This document shows positions 23,875 to 36,400 of a stretch of 64,000 nt of DNA, piece by piece (positions within the stretch are counted from its first letter, which is position 1; the number at the start of each line of letters is the position of its first letter). The stretch covers positions 1 to 64,000 of the forward strand of contig JADZFO010000025.1 in the NCBI GenBank assembly GCA_020849855.1, given 5' to 3'. The stretch comes from a bacterium. Lineage in GTDB: Bacteria; 4484-113; JAFGCY01. Below the pieces are notes generated by a model. The model saw only the letters and a list, made by a program, of their open reading frames with translations. It made no database searches and had not been told where the DNA came from. Both the position numbers and the translations under genes were made by a program.

Positions 23875-24890
23875 CACAGGCTCCGGTCCACCGCGTCGGC
23901 GATGCGTCTGAGGCCCGGGATCATCGCCTGGAACTGCTGCGGCGCCAGGCTCTGCGCGCCGTCGCTCCAGGCGTGATCAGGGTCATGGTGCACCTCGACG
24001 ATCAGGCCGTCAGCCCCGGCCGCGATGGCTGCCCGGGAGGTGGCGGCGACAAGGTCGCGCTTGCCGGTGGCATGGCTGGGGTCGACGATCACCGGCAGGT
24101 GCGTGAGCTGCTTGAGCAGCGGCACCGCGTTGATGTCCAGGGTGTTGCGGGTATAGGTCTCGAAGGTGCGGATGCCGCGTTCGCAGAGCACTACCTGGCT
24201 GTTGCCGTTGGCCAGCAGGTACTCAGCGCTCATCAGCAGTTCCTCGATTGAGGCCATCAGGCCGCGCTTGAGCAGCACCGGCTTGTTGCACTGCCCGGCC
24301 GCCTCCAGCAGGGCGAAGTTCTGCATGTTGCGGGCCCCGATCTGCAGCATGTCGGCATAGTCGGCCACCAGCGGCACAAGCTCCGGCGCGATGACCTCTG
24401 TCACCACCGGCAGGCCAGTGCGCTCCCGGACTCGCGCCAGAATCTCCAGCCCTTTGACCGCGAGGCCCTGAAAGCTGTAGGGCGAGGAGCGCGGCTTATA
24501 GGCCCCGCCGCGCAGGATCTGCGCGCCGTCGGCCAGCACGGCCTCCGCCGCCGCCTGAGTCTGCTCCTCGGTCTCGACGCTGCAAGGCCCGGCCATCAGG
24601 CAGACCCGCTCGGCGCCGATGACGACATGCCGCACATGCACCAGGGTGTCCTGGGGGCAGAACTCGCGGGAGGCCAGCTTGAAGGGCCGCTTGAGGCCGG
24701 TGACCTCCTCTACCCCCGGCAGGGCTGCAAAGAGCTCCGGCCGCAGCTCGGGGGTGGCGTTGATCACGCCGATGCTGGTGCGCCCGCTGGAGTTGCTGAT
24801 CCGCGGCGTGAGGCCCTCGGCCTCGACCATCCGCAGCACGGCGCTGACTTCATGCAGGCTGGCTTCCTGCTGCATTACAACAACCATCAT
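23874..24890 (-). CDS. aroF: 3-deoxy-7-phosphoheptulonate synthase, type I beta
   Basis: First committed step of aromatic biosynthesis: condenses phosphoenolpyruvate and erythrose-4-phosphate to DAHP. The 338 residues begin with a ~70-residue ferredoxin-like regulatory domain ([23 protein letters not shown]), as in the Thermotoga-type enzyme, then the barrel: [12 protein letters not shown] (metal Cys), [63 protein letters not shown] and [18 protein letters not shown]. In this family the N-terminal domain confers feedback inhibition by Tyr or Phe. It overlaps the trpA stop by 4 nt, so flux into chorismate is co-expressed with the tryptophan branch. Confidence 0.96.
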   Translation of the reverse strand: MMVVVMQQEASLHEVSAVLRMVEAEGLTPRISNSSGRTSIGVINATPELRPELFAALPGVEEVTGLKRPFKLASREFCPQDTLVHVRHVVIGAERVCLMAGPCSVETEEQTQAAAEAVLADGAQILRGGAYKPRSSPYSFQGLAVKGLEILARVRERTGLPVVTEVIAPELVPLVADYADMLQIGARNMQNFALLEAAGQCNKPVLLKRGLMASIEELLMSAEYLLANGNSQVVLCERGIRTFETYTRNTLDINAVPLLKQLTHLPVIVDPSHATGKRDLVAATSRAAIAAGADGLIVEVHHDPDHAWSDGAQSLAPQQFQAMIPGLRRIADAVDRSL

Positions 24891-25723
24891 GGCGTGACTC
24901 CTTCGGTCTGCGCGGCTGGTAGGGAATCCAGAGCACCGCGCATTTCACTGAGTAACTGACTGACGTTATCCACGGCAGCCTGGGGGCTGGCGGCAGAGCT
25001 GATCAGGTTGACCAGCGCGCTGCCGACGATGACGCCATCCGCCAGCGCGGCAGCCTCTGCCGCCAGGGCCGGGGTGCTGATGCCAAAGCCGATCAGCAGC
25101 GGCAGGTCGGTGTGGCGCCGGACCCGCTGCACAAAGGCTGGCAGGTCTTCCGGCAAACCTGTTCGTGCGCCGGTAACTCCCGCGACTGATACCAGGTAGA
25201 CAAAGCCCTGCGCTGCCTGGCAGATGCGGGCGATGCGCTCATCCGGCGTGGTCGGCGCGACCAGGCGGATCAGGTCAATGCCCTGCTGCGCCAAAGCCGC
25301 GCCGACTGCGCCTTCCTCCCCCAGCGGCAGATCCGGAAAGATCGCGCCGCTGATCCCTGCCGCGGCGGCCTGAATGGCGAAGCTTCCAGCTCCACAGGCC
25401 AGCACCGGGTTGATGTAAGTCATGGTAATCAGCGGGGCCTTTGTGCCGGCACCTGCCGCCGCCTTCAAGGCGGCCTCGATAGTGACGCCCTGTTTCAGCG
25501 CCTCGGTTGAGGAAAGCTGGATCGCCGGGCCGTCGGCCAGCGGATCGCTGAAGGGCAGGCCGATCTCGATTGCGTCTGCACCGGCTGCTTCGGCAGCGCT
25601 TAGCAGCGCGCTGAAAGTCGGCATGTCGGGATACCCAGCAGTGAAGAAGGGCAGCAGCAGCTTGCGGCCACTGGCGCGCAGCTCCTGCAGGTGAGTGCCG
25701 AGGCTCTTGCGGGCAGTACTCAT
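24887..25723 (-). CDS. trpA: Tryptophan synthase alpha subunit
   Basis: Cleaves indole-3-glycerol phosphate to indole and glyceraldehyde-3-phosphate, passing indole through the tunnel to TrpB. The 278 residues contain [17 protein letters not shown] (catalytic Glu and Asp), [47 protein letters not shown] and VIVGSALV. The start overlaps the stop of the trpF-trpB fusion by 4 nt, consistent with stoichiometric synthesis of alpha and beta subunits. Confidence 0.97.
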   Translation of the reverse strand: MSTARKSLGTHLQELRASGRKLLLPFFTAGYPDMPTFSALLSAAEAAGADAIEIGLPFSDPLADGPAIQLSSTEALKQGVTIEAALKAAAGAGTKAPLITMTYINPVLACGAGSFAIQAAAAGISGAIFPDLPLGEEGAVGAALAQQGIDLIRLVAPTTPDERIARICQAAQGFVYLVSVAGVTGARTGLPEDLPAFVQRVRRHTDLPLLIGFGISTPALAAEAAALADGVIVGSALVNLISSAASPQAAVDNVSQLLSEMRGALDSLPAAQTEGVTP

Positions 25724-27612
25724 GGCCGTACCTCGCCGCTCAGGCCGAGCGCCTTGGTCACGATTCCGAGATCCTTGTCGCCGCGTCCAGAGAGGTTGAC
25801 CAGTATCCGACTGCCGGGCTGCGCACTGGCTTGTTTCGCCGCCAGGGCGAGGGCATGACTGCTTTCCAACGCGGGCAAAATGCCTTCAAGTCGCGCCAGC
25901 ATCTGAAAGGCCGCCAGGGCCTCGGCATCCGTAACGGCGTGGTACTTCACTCGGCCGACATCCTTCAGGAAACTGTGCTCGGGGCCGACGCCGGGATAGT
26001 CGAGCCCGGCAGAGATCGAGTGCACCGGGCTGACCTGGCCATGCGTGTCTTGCAGCAGGTAGCTCAGTGCGCCATGCAGCACGCCGGGGCGGCCCATGGT
26101 CAGGGTCGCGGCGTGCGCTCCGTCCAGCCCTTCCCCACCCGCCTCGGCACCCAGCAGCGCAACCTCGCGGTCATAAAGGAATGCATGGAAGATACCCAGC
26201 GCGTTGGAGCCGCCGCCGACGCAGGCGATGACGCTGTCCGGCAGACCGCCGGCCTGCTCCAGCATCTGCGCCCGGGCCTCGATTCCAATCACGCGCTGGA
26301 AGTCGCGCACCATCGAGGGATAGGGATGCGGCCCAACGGTCGAGCCGATCAGGTAGTAGCTGTCGTTTACGTTGGTGACCCAGTCGCGGATCGCCTCAGA
26401 TGTTGCATCTTTCAGCGTCTGCGTGCCAGCCGTGACGGGGCGCACCTCCGCGCCGAGCAGCTTCATGCGCTGCACATTCGGCGCCTGGCGCTGCACGTCC
26501 TCGGCGCCCATGTAGACCACGCAGTCCAGTCCCAGCAGGGCGCAGACCGTGGCCGTGCCGACGCCATGCTGACCGGCGCCGGTCTCGGCGATGATCCTCC
26601 GCTTGCCCATCCGCCGCGCCAGCAGGGCCTGCCCGAGGCAGTTATTCAGCTTGTGCGCACCGGTGTGCAGCAGGTCCTCGCGCTTCAGGTAGATCTCCGC
26701 TCCAAGATCGCTGCTCAGACGAGCCGCGTGATACAAGGGCGTGGCCCGCCCGGCATAGTTCCTCAGCAGCCCGTCGAGCTCAAGCTGAAAGCCGGTGTCG
26801 CTGATGGCGAGCTGATACTCCCGCTCGAGCGCCTCAAGCGCCGGCACCAGCGTCTCCGGCACATAGGCCCCGCCGTGGCTCTGGCCAAAGGCACCGAAGC
26901 GGCCACGCGGGGCAAAGCTGTGCCCTGCATGTCCGCTGGTCCCCCTGTCGCTGGCGATTGCAGTCGCCTCAGAAACACTGCGGCAAAAGGCCCTGACTGC
27001 TGCCGGGTCCTTGCGGCCGGCTCCCGCCTCAACGCCTGAGGCGACGTCCACGCCGTAAGGCTGAACCACTTCACAGGCCAGCCTGACAATCTCCGGCGTG
27101 AGGCCGCCGGCAAGGAATACCGGCTTGCCCAGGGCCTTGGCCTGCTCAGCCAGACGCCAGTCAAATGGCAGGCCTCGGGCATCCAGCAGCAGGTAATCAA
27201 CGCTGTCCTCGCGGGCCAGCTCCAGGCCCGAGGCATATAGCTCCGGCAGAGGATAGACAGCCAGCATCAGGGGCCTGGCACAGCGCTGGCGGATCAGCGC
27301 CAGATCTGCCGCGCTGAAGTCGCCGTGCAGCTGCACAATGTCCAGGCCGCAGTGCCCGCAGATGGCAACGATGTCATCAATGCTCTGGTCCTTAAAGACC
27401 CCGACAGCTTTGAAACGCGAGCGGTCCAGGCTGGCCAGAATCTCCGACGCGCTCTCCCGGCTGACCATTCGCGGGCTGTTGGCAAAGACGAAGCCCAGGT
27501 ACTCTGCCCCGGCCTCCAGAGAGAGCGCGGCGTCGGCAGCATTGGTGATGCCGCAGATCTTGACCTTGATTGCTGTGCTCGGGCTGGCCGTCGCCGCTTG
27601 CAGGCTGCTCAA
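25720..27612 (-). CDS. trpF/trpB: Phosphoribosylanthranilate isomerase::tryptophan synthase beta fusion
   Basis: A 630-residue fusion of two tryptophan enzymes. Residues ~15-215 are Trp[10 protein letters not shown] (catalytic Cys), [35 protein letters not shown] and [11 protein letters not shown]. After a ~25-residue linker, residues ~240-630 are Trp[11 protein letters not shown]-type motif ([11 protein letters not shown]), [13 protein letters not shown], the PLP lysine in [75 protein letters not shown] and the terminal [10 protein letters not shown]. The start is TTG at 27612 with GGGGAGG 7 nt upstream, overlapping the trpC stop. Both halves keep their key residues, so both should be active. 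Confidence 0.96.
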   Translation of the reverse strand: MSSLQAATASPSTAIKVKICGITNAADAALSLEAGAEYLGFVFANSPRMVSRESASEILASLDRSRFKAVGVFKDQSIDDIVAICGHCGLDIVQLHGDFSAADLALIRQRCARPLMLAVYPLPELYASGLELAREDSVDYLLLDARGLPFDWRLAEQAKALGKPVFLAGGLTPEIVRLACEVVQPYGVDVASGVEAGAGRKDPAAVRAFCRSVSEATAIASDRGTSGHAGHSFAPRGRFGAFGQSHGGAYVPETLVPALEALEREYQLAISDTGFQLELDGLLRNYAGRATPLYHAARLSSDLGAEIYLKREDLLHTGAHKLNNCLGQALLARRMGKRRIIAETGAGQHGVGTATVCALLGLDCVVYMGAEDVQRQAPNVQRMKLLGAEVRPVTAGTQTLKDATSEAIRDWVTNVNDSYYLIGSTVGPHPYPSMVRDFQRVIGIEARAQMLEQAGGLPDSVIACVGGGSNALGIFHAFLYDREVALLGAEAGGEGLDGAHAATLTMGRPGVLHGALSYLLQDTHGQVSPVHSISAGLDYPGVGPEHSFLKDVGRVKYHAVTDAEALAAFQMLARLEGILPALESSHALALAAKQASAQPGSRILVNLSGRGDKDLGIVTKALGLSGEVRP

Positions 27613-28411
27613 TTCACCGCCTCCCCGCGCAGTTCACGCAGCAGGGCCGCCGGGTCCTCAGCCCGCAGCAGGGCCTCGCCGATGAGAAAGCCCTTCACGC
27701 CCAGCATCTGCAGCGAGGCCAGCTGGTCGCGCTGCCGGATCCCGCTCTCGGCGACAAGGGTGATGTCCGGGGCGATGCGCTGCTTAAGCTGCGCCAGTCG
27801 CTCCACCACGGTCAGGTCTGTAGAGAAAGTCTGCAGGTCCCGGCTGTTTACGCCAATCATGCCGGCCCGGGCCGCCAGGGCGCGTTCAAACTCCGCCTCG
27901 TTATGCACCTCAACCAGGGCCTCAAGGCCGCAGGAATGGGCGCACTCAATCAGCCGGCCAAGGGCAGGATCATCAAGTATGCGCACGATTAGCAGCACGA
28001 TGTCCGCACCCATGGCCTTGCTCTCAAACACGCCATACTCGTCCAGGATGAAGTCCTTGCGCAGTATGGGAAGGTGCACAGCCTCGCGGACGATCTGCAG
28101 GTCGCCGGGCTGCATGCCAAAGAAGCGCTCATCCGTCAGCACTGAAATTGCGGCTGCCCCGCCTTCGGCATAGGTCCGCGCCAGCGCCGCGATTTCCAGG
28201 CCGGGACGCAGCTCGCCGGCGCTGGGCGAGCGCCGTTTGATCTCAGCAATAATCCCGCCGCGACGCTCGAGATCGGCCCTAACGCTGAAGTTCTGCGGCT
28301 GCCCGAGAACCTCGCCGCGCAGCTCTTCAAGTGAGCGCCGGCTGCGGCGCAGCTCCAGCTCCTGCTGCTTATGCTGCACGATCTGCTCCAGGATGCCCTG
28401 TGACTGCGTCA

Positions 28412-28412
<1 letters not shown>
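27609..28412 (-). CDS. trpC: Indole-3-glycerol phosphate synthase
   Basis: Ring closure of carboxyphenylamino-deoxyribulose phosphate to indole-3-glycerol phosphate. The 267 residues show [15 protein letters not shown] (catalytic Glu and Lys), [37 protein letters not shown] (catalytic Lys), [30 protein letters not shown] and FLIGEALLR. The ATG at 28412 overlaps the trpD stop (TGATG). An adjacent GTG at 28415 sits closer to the AGGAGG and is an equally possible start. Confidence 0.97.
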
Positions 28413-29439
<1,027 letters not shown>

Positions 29440-29443
<4 letters not shown>

Positions 29444-30027
29444 GCCGGCACCCCGCTGGCGAGCTGATGCATGGCGAGGAAGTTCTCAATAATCATCTGT
29501 CCCTGTGGTGTCAGGATAGACTCAGGATGGAACTGGACTGCGCAAGCCAACCCGGCGCGGTGGCTCAGGCCCATGATCTCGCCCTGGCTGGTGTAGGCCG
29601 TCACATCCAGTTCAGGCGACAGCGTCTCAGGGTCAACAACAAGCGAGTGGTAGCGCATGGCGCTGAAAGGGTTGGGTAGCCCGCGGAACAGGCCGCGACT
29701 GTTGTGGTAGACGGGCGAGGTTTTGCCGTGCATCTGGCGCCCGGCCCGAACCACACTGGCGCCGCAGGCCTGCCCAAGGGCCTGCAGACCCAGGCACACA
29801 CCAAATATCGGCTTACTGGCGCTGAACTCCTGAAGCACCTCCAGGATACAGCCGGAATCTTCCGGCCTGCCAGGACCGGGACTGATGACGATGGCCTGGG
29901 GATCTAGCCGCTGTATGCGCGCAACGTCCGTCTCATCGTTGCGCTTGACGGCTACAGGCATGTACCGCGCGAACATCTGCACCAGGTTGTAAGTGAAGCT
30001 GTCGTAGTTGTCTATGATCAGAAGCAC
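29440..30027 (-). CDS. trpG: Anthranilate synthase glutamine amidotransferase subunit
   Basis: Class I glutamine amidotransferase supplying ammonia to TrpE (and, in some bacteria, to p-aminobenzoate synthase as PabA). The 195 residues show IIDNYDSFTYNLVQ, ISPGPGRPEDSG, the nucleophile Cys in FGVCLGLQALG and the His/Glu of the triad in VQFHPESILT. The start is GTG at 30027, overlapping the trpE stop by 1 nt, with a GGAGGGG ribosome site inside the end of trpE. No pabB lies nearby, so dual use cannot be excluded. Confidence 0.96.
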
Positions 30028-31538
30028 TAGATCCCCTCCTCTGCAAGGCGAATCGCCTCCCGGACAGCTGCCATCTTGGCCAGGGTCTCGTTGTATTCAG
30101 CCTCCGGCTCGCTATCAGCCACAATACCAGCTCCGGCCTGCAGGACATAGTCCTGGCCGCGCATCAGGATGGTGCGGATTGCTATGCACATGTCCATATC
30201 GCCTGTGGAGCCAAAATAGCCGACTGCGCCGCTGTATGGCCCGCGACGGCTTGGCTCCAGTTCTTCAATGATTTCCATCGCGCGCACCTTTGGCGCTCCG
30301 CTGACTGTCCCGGACGGGAAGGTAGCCTGCAGCAGCCCGAAGCAGTCGCTGGCCGCGCCAAGTCGGCCGGTGACATTGGTAACCAGATGCATCACATGGC
30401 TGAAGCGTTCGACCTTCATGAAGTGAGGCACCTTGACCGTGTCCACTTCGCAGACGCGGCCCAGGTCGTTGCGGGCCAGGTCAACCAGCATCACGTGTTC
30501 AGCGCGCTCCTTCTCAGATGCGAGCAGGTCGCGCTCCAACGCCTGGTCTTCGTCCTCGCTCTGCCCGCGGCGACGTGTGCCGGCAATGGGATTGAGAAGG
30601 GCGTTTCCTCGCTCCAGCTTGACCAGGACTTCTGGCCATGAGCCAATTATCCTCAGCTCCCCGAAGTCGAGGTAATACATATAGAGCGTCGGGTTGAGCA
30701 TGCGAAGCGCCCGGTAGACCTGGAATGGCGCCGCGGTCGTTTTACCAGTCAGACGGTGTGAGAGCACAACCTGAAAGATGTCACCAGCCGCGATGTACTC
30801 CTTCGCCTTTCTGACCGCATCTTCGAAGGCTGCCTTGCCGAACTCAGACACTGGCTCAACCCTTTCCGAATCAGAGTGTGGATGGGCCGTTACTGGCAAG
30901 AGCGGCCCGAGGAGCGCCTGCCGGGCGACTTCAATCGCCTGCAAGGCGCTGCCATAGGCCGCCCGCGGGTCTGTTTCAGAGGCAGGAGGGAGGCTCAAGA
31001 TGCGAATCAGGCGCCGGGCATGGTCAAATTCAACGATCGTCTCAGGAAGCAGCAGCAGCATATCGGGCAGCCCAAGCAAGTCTGGCTTGGACGCGGGGAG
31101 TCGCTCAAAATGCCGAACCAGGTCGTACCCCAGGAAACCAGCGGCACCGCCAAGTAGGGGTGGAATACCTGACATTGCACCAGCGCCCAGGCGGTTGATC
31201 GTCTGCCTGACAAAAGAAAGCGGATCATCCTGAGACATCGCTGCGGTCTCAGTGCCTTCTCTTGATACCAGCGTGTATGTCTTGTCTCGCAGTTCAATGT
31301 ACCGCGAGACACCAGTTGCAATGAAACTGTAGCGCCCCAGGCGCTCGCCGCGCTCAGCACTCTCCAGCAGGAACCCGCCGGAATCACCGCCGCGGGCTCG
31401 GGCTGCCGCATTTAGTTTGAGGTAGGCGGTTACAGGCGTGTCAAGATCGGCCGGCATTTGCAGGCTGATCGCGCAATCCTGCCCGCGCTCGCGCAGCAAC
31501 AGATAGCTATCGAGGTCTGGTTGGGCTTGGGCCGTCAT
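30027..31538 (-). CDS. trpE: Anthranilate synthase component I
   Basis: Makes anthranilate from chorismate with ammonia from TrpG; first gene of the array. The 503 residues have the N-terminal tryptophan-binding domain with the feedback motif LLES (GFLLESAERGERLGRYSFI) and the C-terminal chorismate-binding domain: AAGDIFQVVLSHRL, NPIAGTRRRG, DLLASEKERAEHVMLVDLARNDLGRV, FPSGTVSGAPKVRAMEIIEELEP and AGAGIVADSEPEAEYNET. The conserved GSSPE strand reads GSWPE here, an unusual Trp at a position normally small. GGAG lies 5 nt before the ATG. No Trp-codon leader peptide or T-box was found upstream, so control may rest on feedback inhibition. Confidence 0.96.
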   Translation of the reverse strand: MTAQAQPDLDSYLLLRERGQDCAISLQMPADLDTPVTAYLKLNAAARARGGDSGGFLLESAERGERLGRYSFIATGVSRYIELRDKTYTLVSREGTETAAMSQDDPLSFVRQTINRLGAGAMSGIPPLLGGAAGFLGYDLVRHFERLPASKPDLLGLPDMLLLLPETIVEFDHARRLIRILSLPPASETDPRAAYGSALQAIEVARQALLGPLLPVTAHPHSDSERVEPVSEFGKAAFEDAVRKAKEYIAAGDIFQVVLSHRLTGKTTAAPFQVYRALRMLNPTLYMYYLDFGELRIIGSWPEVLVKLERGNALLNPIAGTRRRGQSEDEDQALERDLLASEKERAEHVMLVDLARNDLGRVCEVDTVKVPHFMKVERFSHVMHLVTNVTGRLGAASDCFGLLQATFPSGTVSGAPKVRAMEIIEELEPSRRGPYSGAVGYFGSTGDMDMCIAIRTILMRGQDYVLQAGAGIVADSEPEAEYNETLAKMAAVREAIRLAEEGI

Positions 31539-31990
31539 TGGTGCTCCAGTCTGGGTCTATATTGACAACAGATTTCTCTTCAGAGATATCCCCGCCATTA
31601 TCCGATAGACTTGCGCCATCGCTGCGCCGCCAAATCCGCGGCACTGCATCCGGCAAACTGAGGCAGAACGGTCATAGATGTTCACGGGCCACGCCCGCTT
31701 CGGCAGTGTAACACAACTTGGCGCGGCGTGCAGAAATCCTGCATAGCCAATATCTGGCGAAAACTTCAATACACGAATGGCACCATCAGACCTATTAGAA
31801 GCGCCCTGCAAGAACGCTGATTCCCCTTGGGCCTACTAAATGATCAGGCAGGCAGGTTCTATAATCGGGCTTATAGTCTAATTGGACTGATTGCCCCGCG
31901 TCAGTCCTCGCACTTGAAGCAAGTCGCCGCTGGTAGCGGCGATTCACATCTCCGCGGCCCTGCCCCGAGGCCGTGGTTGGAGGAAGGCTC
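31539..31990. other. Divergent intergenic region (trpE / efflux adaptor)
   Basis: About 450 bases between divergent genes, noticeably richer in A+T than the flanks. A TATAAT at 31860-31865 faces the efflux operon but without a matching -35. A small dyad AGTC-N6-GACT lies at ~31876-31889. On the trp side I see no promoter of note, no run of Trp codons, no attenuator-like paired hairpins and no T-box specifier. An 84-codon minus-strand frame covers part of it, but its composition is not protein-like. Confidence 0.4.
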
Positions 31991-33457
31991 ATGAGATATG
32001 CCTGGCCCTTGACGGCTGGCATCCTGATGTTGCTGCTGTGCGCTTGCCCGCAGAAGAAGGAAGCAGAAGGCGGACCCGGCGGCGGCGCGGGCGGCGGAGG
32101 CGGAGCGCCATCCGGCCCCCCGCCCGTATCAGTTGTGGTCCAGCCGGTTGAAATGCGGGACTACTCCCCGGCGCTGGACCTCAGCGGTGAGCTGCGCGCC
32201 AGCCAGCGGGCAACCCTGACCGCCGAAGTAAGCGGGAAGATCACCGCCATCGCAGCCCGGGTCGGCCAGAGCCACTCTGCCTCCGCGGGAGCGCTGATCA
32301 GCATCGACCCCAGCGACTACAAGGCGCAGCTTGAACTGGCCCAGGGCAATCTGATGGCGGCGCAGGTTGCGCTTGATGAAGCCAGGAGCGGCCCGCGGGA
32401 GCAGGAAATCGCGGGCCAGCAAGCGCTGGTTGACCAGGCCCAGGCGGCCCTGAACGAAGCCCGGGACAACCTGTCCCGCAAGCAGCAGCTCTTTGACTCC
32501 GGGGTAATCTCCGAGCAGGAGCTGGTGAGCGCACGTACCAGGGTCGAGACGGCCCAGGCTGCCCTGAACTCGCAGCTTGAGGTACTCGACCGGCTGAAGG
32601 AAGGCACACGCAAAGAGCAGATCCAGGCGGCCGAGGCGCGGGTGAAGTCCGCCCGCAGCAGTGTTGAGCTGGCCAGCCTGAACCTTGAGAAGACCACTAT
32701 CTCCCCGGCCTTTGATGCCAAGGTGACCCGCCTGATGGTCGAGGTCGGCCAGTTCGTCGGCCCTGGCACGCCGCTGGTGGAGATCGTTTCCGACGGCCCC
32801 GGCGAGGCCTGGTTCAACGTGGCCGAAGGGGATGTGTCCCGCATCAAGCCTGGCGACTCCGTGGAGATCCGCAGCGATGCGCTGGCGGATACGGTGGTCA
32901 CCGGCGAGGTCATCAGCATTTCACCGGCAGCAGATGCCGGCACCCGCCAGTTCCCGGTCCGGGTCGCGGTCAACGACGAGCGCCTGCTTCCGGGCATGGC
33001 GCTGCGCGGCCGCATCCTGCTGGGCCAGCCCAAATCGACCCTGATGATCAGCCAGGACGCGGCTTATGAAAGCAAGCTGGGTCTGGTGGTTTACCGCATG
33101 ACGCCGCCCGGCCCTGACGACAAGCCGATGGCCGAAGGTATGCCGCCGCTGCCGTCCTTCGAGACCGTGCCGGTCAAGACCGGTGAGCGCATCGACGGCC
33201 TTGCGGTGATCATCGAGGGCGAGCTCAAGGCCGGAGACATGCTGGTCACCCGCGGCAAGGAAGGCCTGTATCCGGGAGCCAAGATCATCCCGACCAACCT
33301 GCAGGGTGGCGGCCCGGGCGGCGAAGCCCCCGCTGCCGGCGGGGCGCCCGCCGGCGGAGCAGAGGCCGGGGCGGATGCGGGGGCGGAAGGCGCGCCTGCA
33401 GCGCCCGGGGCAGAGGGTGAAAACGCAGCCGGGGAGGCCGGGAGCAGCGGCAAATGA
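31991..33457 (+). CDS. RND efflux periplasmic adaptor lipoprotein (HlyD/AcrA family)
   Basis: A 488-residue membrane-fusion protein linking an RND pump to an outer-membrane channel. A signal with lipobox LLLCAC (Cys ~18) anchors it. Then come the split barrel-sandwich/lipoyl domain (LRASQRATLTAEVSGKITAI), a long alpha-helical hairpin (~90-215, heptad-rich), the returning lipoyl half (TTISPAFDAKVTRLMVEVGQ) and the beta-barrel. The C-terminal ~60 residues are Gly/Ala/Glu-rich and probably disordered. GGAGGAAGG precedes the ATG at 31991. The stop overlaps the start of the first pump gene (ATGA), so the proteins are made together. No outer-membrane factor gene is present in the window. Confidence 0.93.
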   Translation: MRYAWPLTAGILMLLLCACPQKKEAEGGPGGGAGGGGGAPSGPPPVSVVVQPVEMRDYSPALDLSGELRASQRATLTAEVSGKITAIAARVGQSHSASAGALISIDPSDYKAQLELAQGNLMAAQVALDEARSGPREQEIAGQQALVDQAQAALNEARDNLSRKQQLFDSGVISEQELVSARTRVETAQAALNSQLEVLDRLKEGTRKEQIQAAEARVKSARSSVELASLNLEKTTISPAFDAKVTRLMVEVGQFVGPGTPLVEIVSDGPGEAWFNVAEGDVSRIKPGDSVEIRSDALADTVVTGEVISISPAADAGTRQFPVRVAVNDERLLPGMALRGRILLGQPKSTLMISQDAAYESKLGLVVYRMTPPGPDDKPMAEGMPPLPSFETVPVKTGERIDGLAVIIEGELKAGDMLVTRGKEGLYPGAKIIPTNLQGGGPGGEAPAAGGAPAGGAEAGADAGAEGAPAAPGAEGENAAGEAGSSGK

Positions 33458-36400
33458 TCAAGGCCTCAATCGGCAATCCCCATGCCGTCTTTGTCGGCGT
33501 GGTGATCCTTGTCATCTTCAGCCTGCTGGCCTACACCCAGATTCCTGTCCAGCTCAAGCCGGAGATCGAGCCGCTGCAGTACAGCATCAGCACGATCTAC
33601 CCCGGCGCCGGCGCGCTGGAGGTCGAGGACCAGATCACCAATAAGCTTGAACGCGAGCTGGCCTCACTGAACGACCTCAGCGAGATCACCAGCTCAAGCA
33701 GCGAAGGCATCAGCAACATCTTCCTGCTCTTTGCCGACAATGCTGACCAGAGCAAGGCCCTGCTTGACATCATCCAGTCAATCGAGCGCGTGCCGGGCCT
33801 GCCGGAAGGCGCTGAGAAACCGACCATCACCAAGGGCGCCAACCAGGGCCAGAACGCGATCATGTGGATCGCCACGGCCGGCAGCGCCAGCCTGAACGAG
33901 AAGTACGACCTGATTGACCAGATCGTCCAGCCAGCGCTGCTGCGTGTCAACGGTGTCGGCGGCGTGCTGGTCTTTGGCGGCGACGAACGCCGCATCATTG
34001 TGGTCCCGGACCTTGAGAAGCTCAGCGCGTACCAGATGTCGATCACCGAGCTTGGCACCGCGCTGGGCCTGGAGAACCGTGACGCCCGCGGCGGCCAGCT
34101 GGATGAGGGCGACCGCCAGTTCAATGTCCGTACCACGGGCAAGTTCCGCAACATGGACGACGTCCGCAACACGGTCGTCCGCTATGGGCCCACTGGCTCC
34201 ATCACGGTCGGCGACGTGGCTCGGGTTGAGGACAGCCGCAACCGCAAGGAAAGCTACGTCAAGAACAACGGCGAGCCGGCGGTAGCCTTCGGCGTGCTGC
34301 GCCAGAGCGGCGCTAACACCGTCACCACGATCAAGGGCGTCAAGGCCAAGCTGGAGGAGTTCAACCGGCAGTTCGAAAAGTCCGGCATCGGCCTGCAGTT
34401 TGAAGAGGCCTACAGCGAGCTGGGCTACGTGGAAGAGGGCATCGAGCTGGTGCAGCATGACCTGCTGATCGGCGCGGTGCTGGCGGCCATAGTGCTGGCG
34501 CTCTTCCTGCGTGCCGGCCGGCCGATCCTGATCACTGTCATCTCGATCCCGATCAGCCTGGTCAGCGTCTTCCTGGTGCTGCAGGCGATGGACCGCACCA
34601 TCAACATCATCGCGCTGGCCGGCATTTCCTTCGCCGTCGGCCTGGTGGTTGACGATGCCATCGTGGCGCTCGAGAACATTGAGCGCCACATGAATGAGCT
34701 GGGCAAACCTGTGCGGCAGGCCGCGCTCGACGGCGTTGACGAAGTCTGGGGCGCGATCCTCAGCTCCACCCTGGTGCGTGTTGCCGTGTTCATCCCCATC
34801 GTGTTGAACACCACCGAGGCCGGCCTGCTGTTCAAGGACATCGCGATAGCCATTGTGACCAGTATCATGGTCTCGCTGCTGGTCACCTTGACTGTGGTGC
34901 CAAGCTTTGCCGCACTGCTCCTGCGCAGCGGCAGCTCCCGCAAGCGGCTTGCCGAGACAAACCCCGCGCTGGACCGCGTGCTGCGCGTCGTCGAGTTCCA
35001 GTGGCTCGGGGATGTGATCCAGGCCGCCTACACCCGCTTCGTCACCTGGGCCACGGTGGGACGCGGACCCAGCCATAACATGGGCCGCATTGCGCTGCTC
35101 GCCGCGGTTGGCATCCTGTTCCTGTCTTCGCTCACTCTGCTGCCTTCAGCCAGCTATCTGCCAAATGGCACCCAGGGCTTCATCTTCGTGGCGGCTCAGC
35201 CACACGTCGGCCAGCGCCCGGAAGTGACCAGCAATGCCTATGTGCCGCTGGAGCAGGCCGCCCTGGCTGACCCGCGGGTGGAGCGCATCTTCTCCGTGGC
35301 CAGCCCCTTCTTCAACGGCGTGGGCGTCAAGGTGAAGCAGGAAGAAGCCACTCCGCAGAACTTTGTCGAGCTGATCGGCTCACTGAGCCAGGTTGGCTTC
35401 GGCCTGCCGGGCTTCAAGTTTGTCTTCCCGATCCAGTTCTCGATCTTCCAGACCCAGGACAAGCAGTTCACGCTTGAGGTTACCGGGCCAGATCTGACCA
35501 CGCTGAACCAGATTGCCGGGCAGCTGCAGGGCACGCTGCTGGCGCGGCAGGGCGACATCGTCGCCCCCCTGGGCTATGGCGCGGTGCAAAGCAGCTATGA
35601 CGAGGGCGTGCCGGAGCTGAATGTCCGCCTCAACCCGCAGAAGGCCAGGGAGCTGGGGCTCTTTGTCAGCGATGTCGCCCTGGTGGTGGAGAGCATGATC
35701 GCCGGCCGCCAGGTTTCGACCTTCAGTGACGCCGGCCGCGAGTTTGACCTTGAAATCCAGGGCGACCCCCAGGTGGTCAAGAACCGCGACGCCCTGGCCA
35801 ATCTGCTGATCCAGACCCGCGACGGCAGAAGCGTCAGACTGGAGGAGATAGCCACGATCACCGAGGCCACCGGCCCAACGGCGATTCGCCACTTCAACCG
35901 TGAGCGCAGCATTCAGCTGACCGTGGCCACCCGGCCTGACATCCCGACGCAGACCGCGCTGGACCGCACCGAGCGTGAAATCATCGACCCGCAGCTCAAA
36001 AGCCTGCCCGCTGGTTACGGCGTACGCTTTGGCGCGGCGGCGGACAAGCTGCGCGACACCTACCGCAGCCTGATCTTCCAGGGCATCCTGGCCGTGGTGA
36101 TCATCTACCTGCTGCTGGTGGCCCTTTTCCGCAGCTTCTACTATCCCTTCATCGTGCTGATCACTATCCCCCTGGCCTGGAGCGGCAGCTTCCTTGCCAT
36201 CTCCATCGCCTACAAGGTGACCCGCAGCGTGGTGCAGTTTGACGTGCTGGGCATGCTGGGCCTCATCATCCTGTCCGGCATCGTGGCCGCCAACGCCATT
36301 CTGATCATTGCGCAGATGATCAACTTCGAGAAGGAAGGGCTCAGCCCCAACGAAGCCCTGCGCGAAAGCGCATCCACCCGTCTGCGTCCGATCATGATGA

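Noticed and set aside
31557-31811. An 84-codon minus-strand frame upstream of trpE as a leader peptide
   Set aside because: It contains only one Trp codon, no paired hairpins resembling an attenuator, and unlikely composition.
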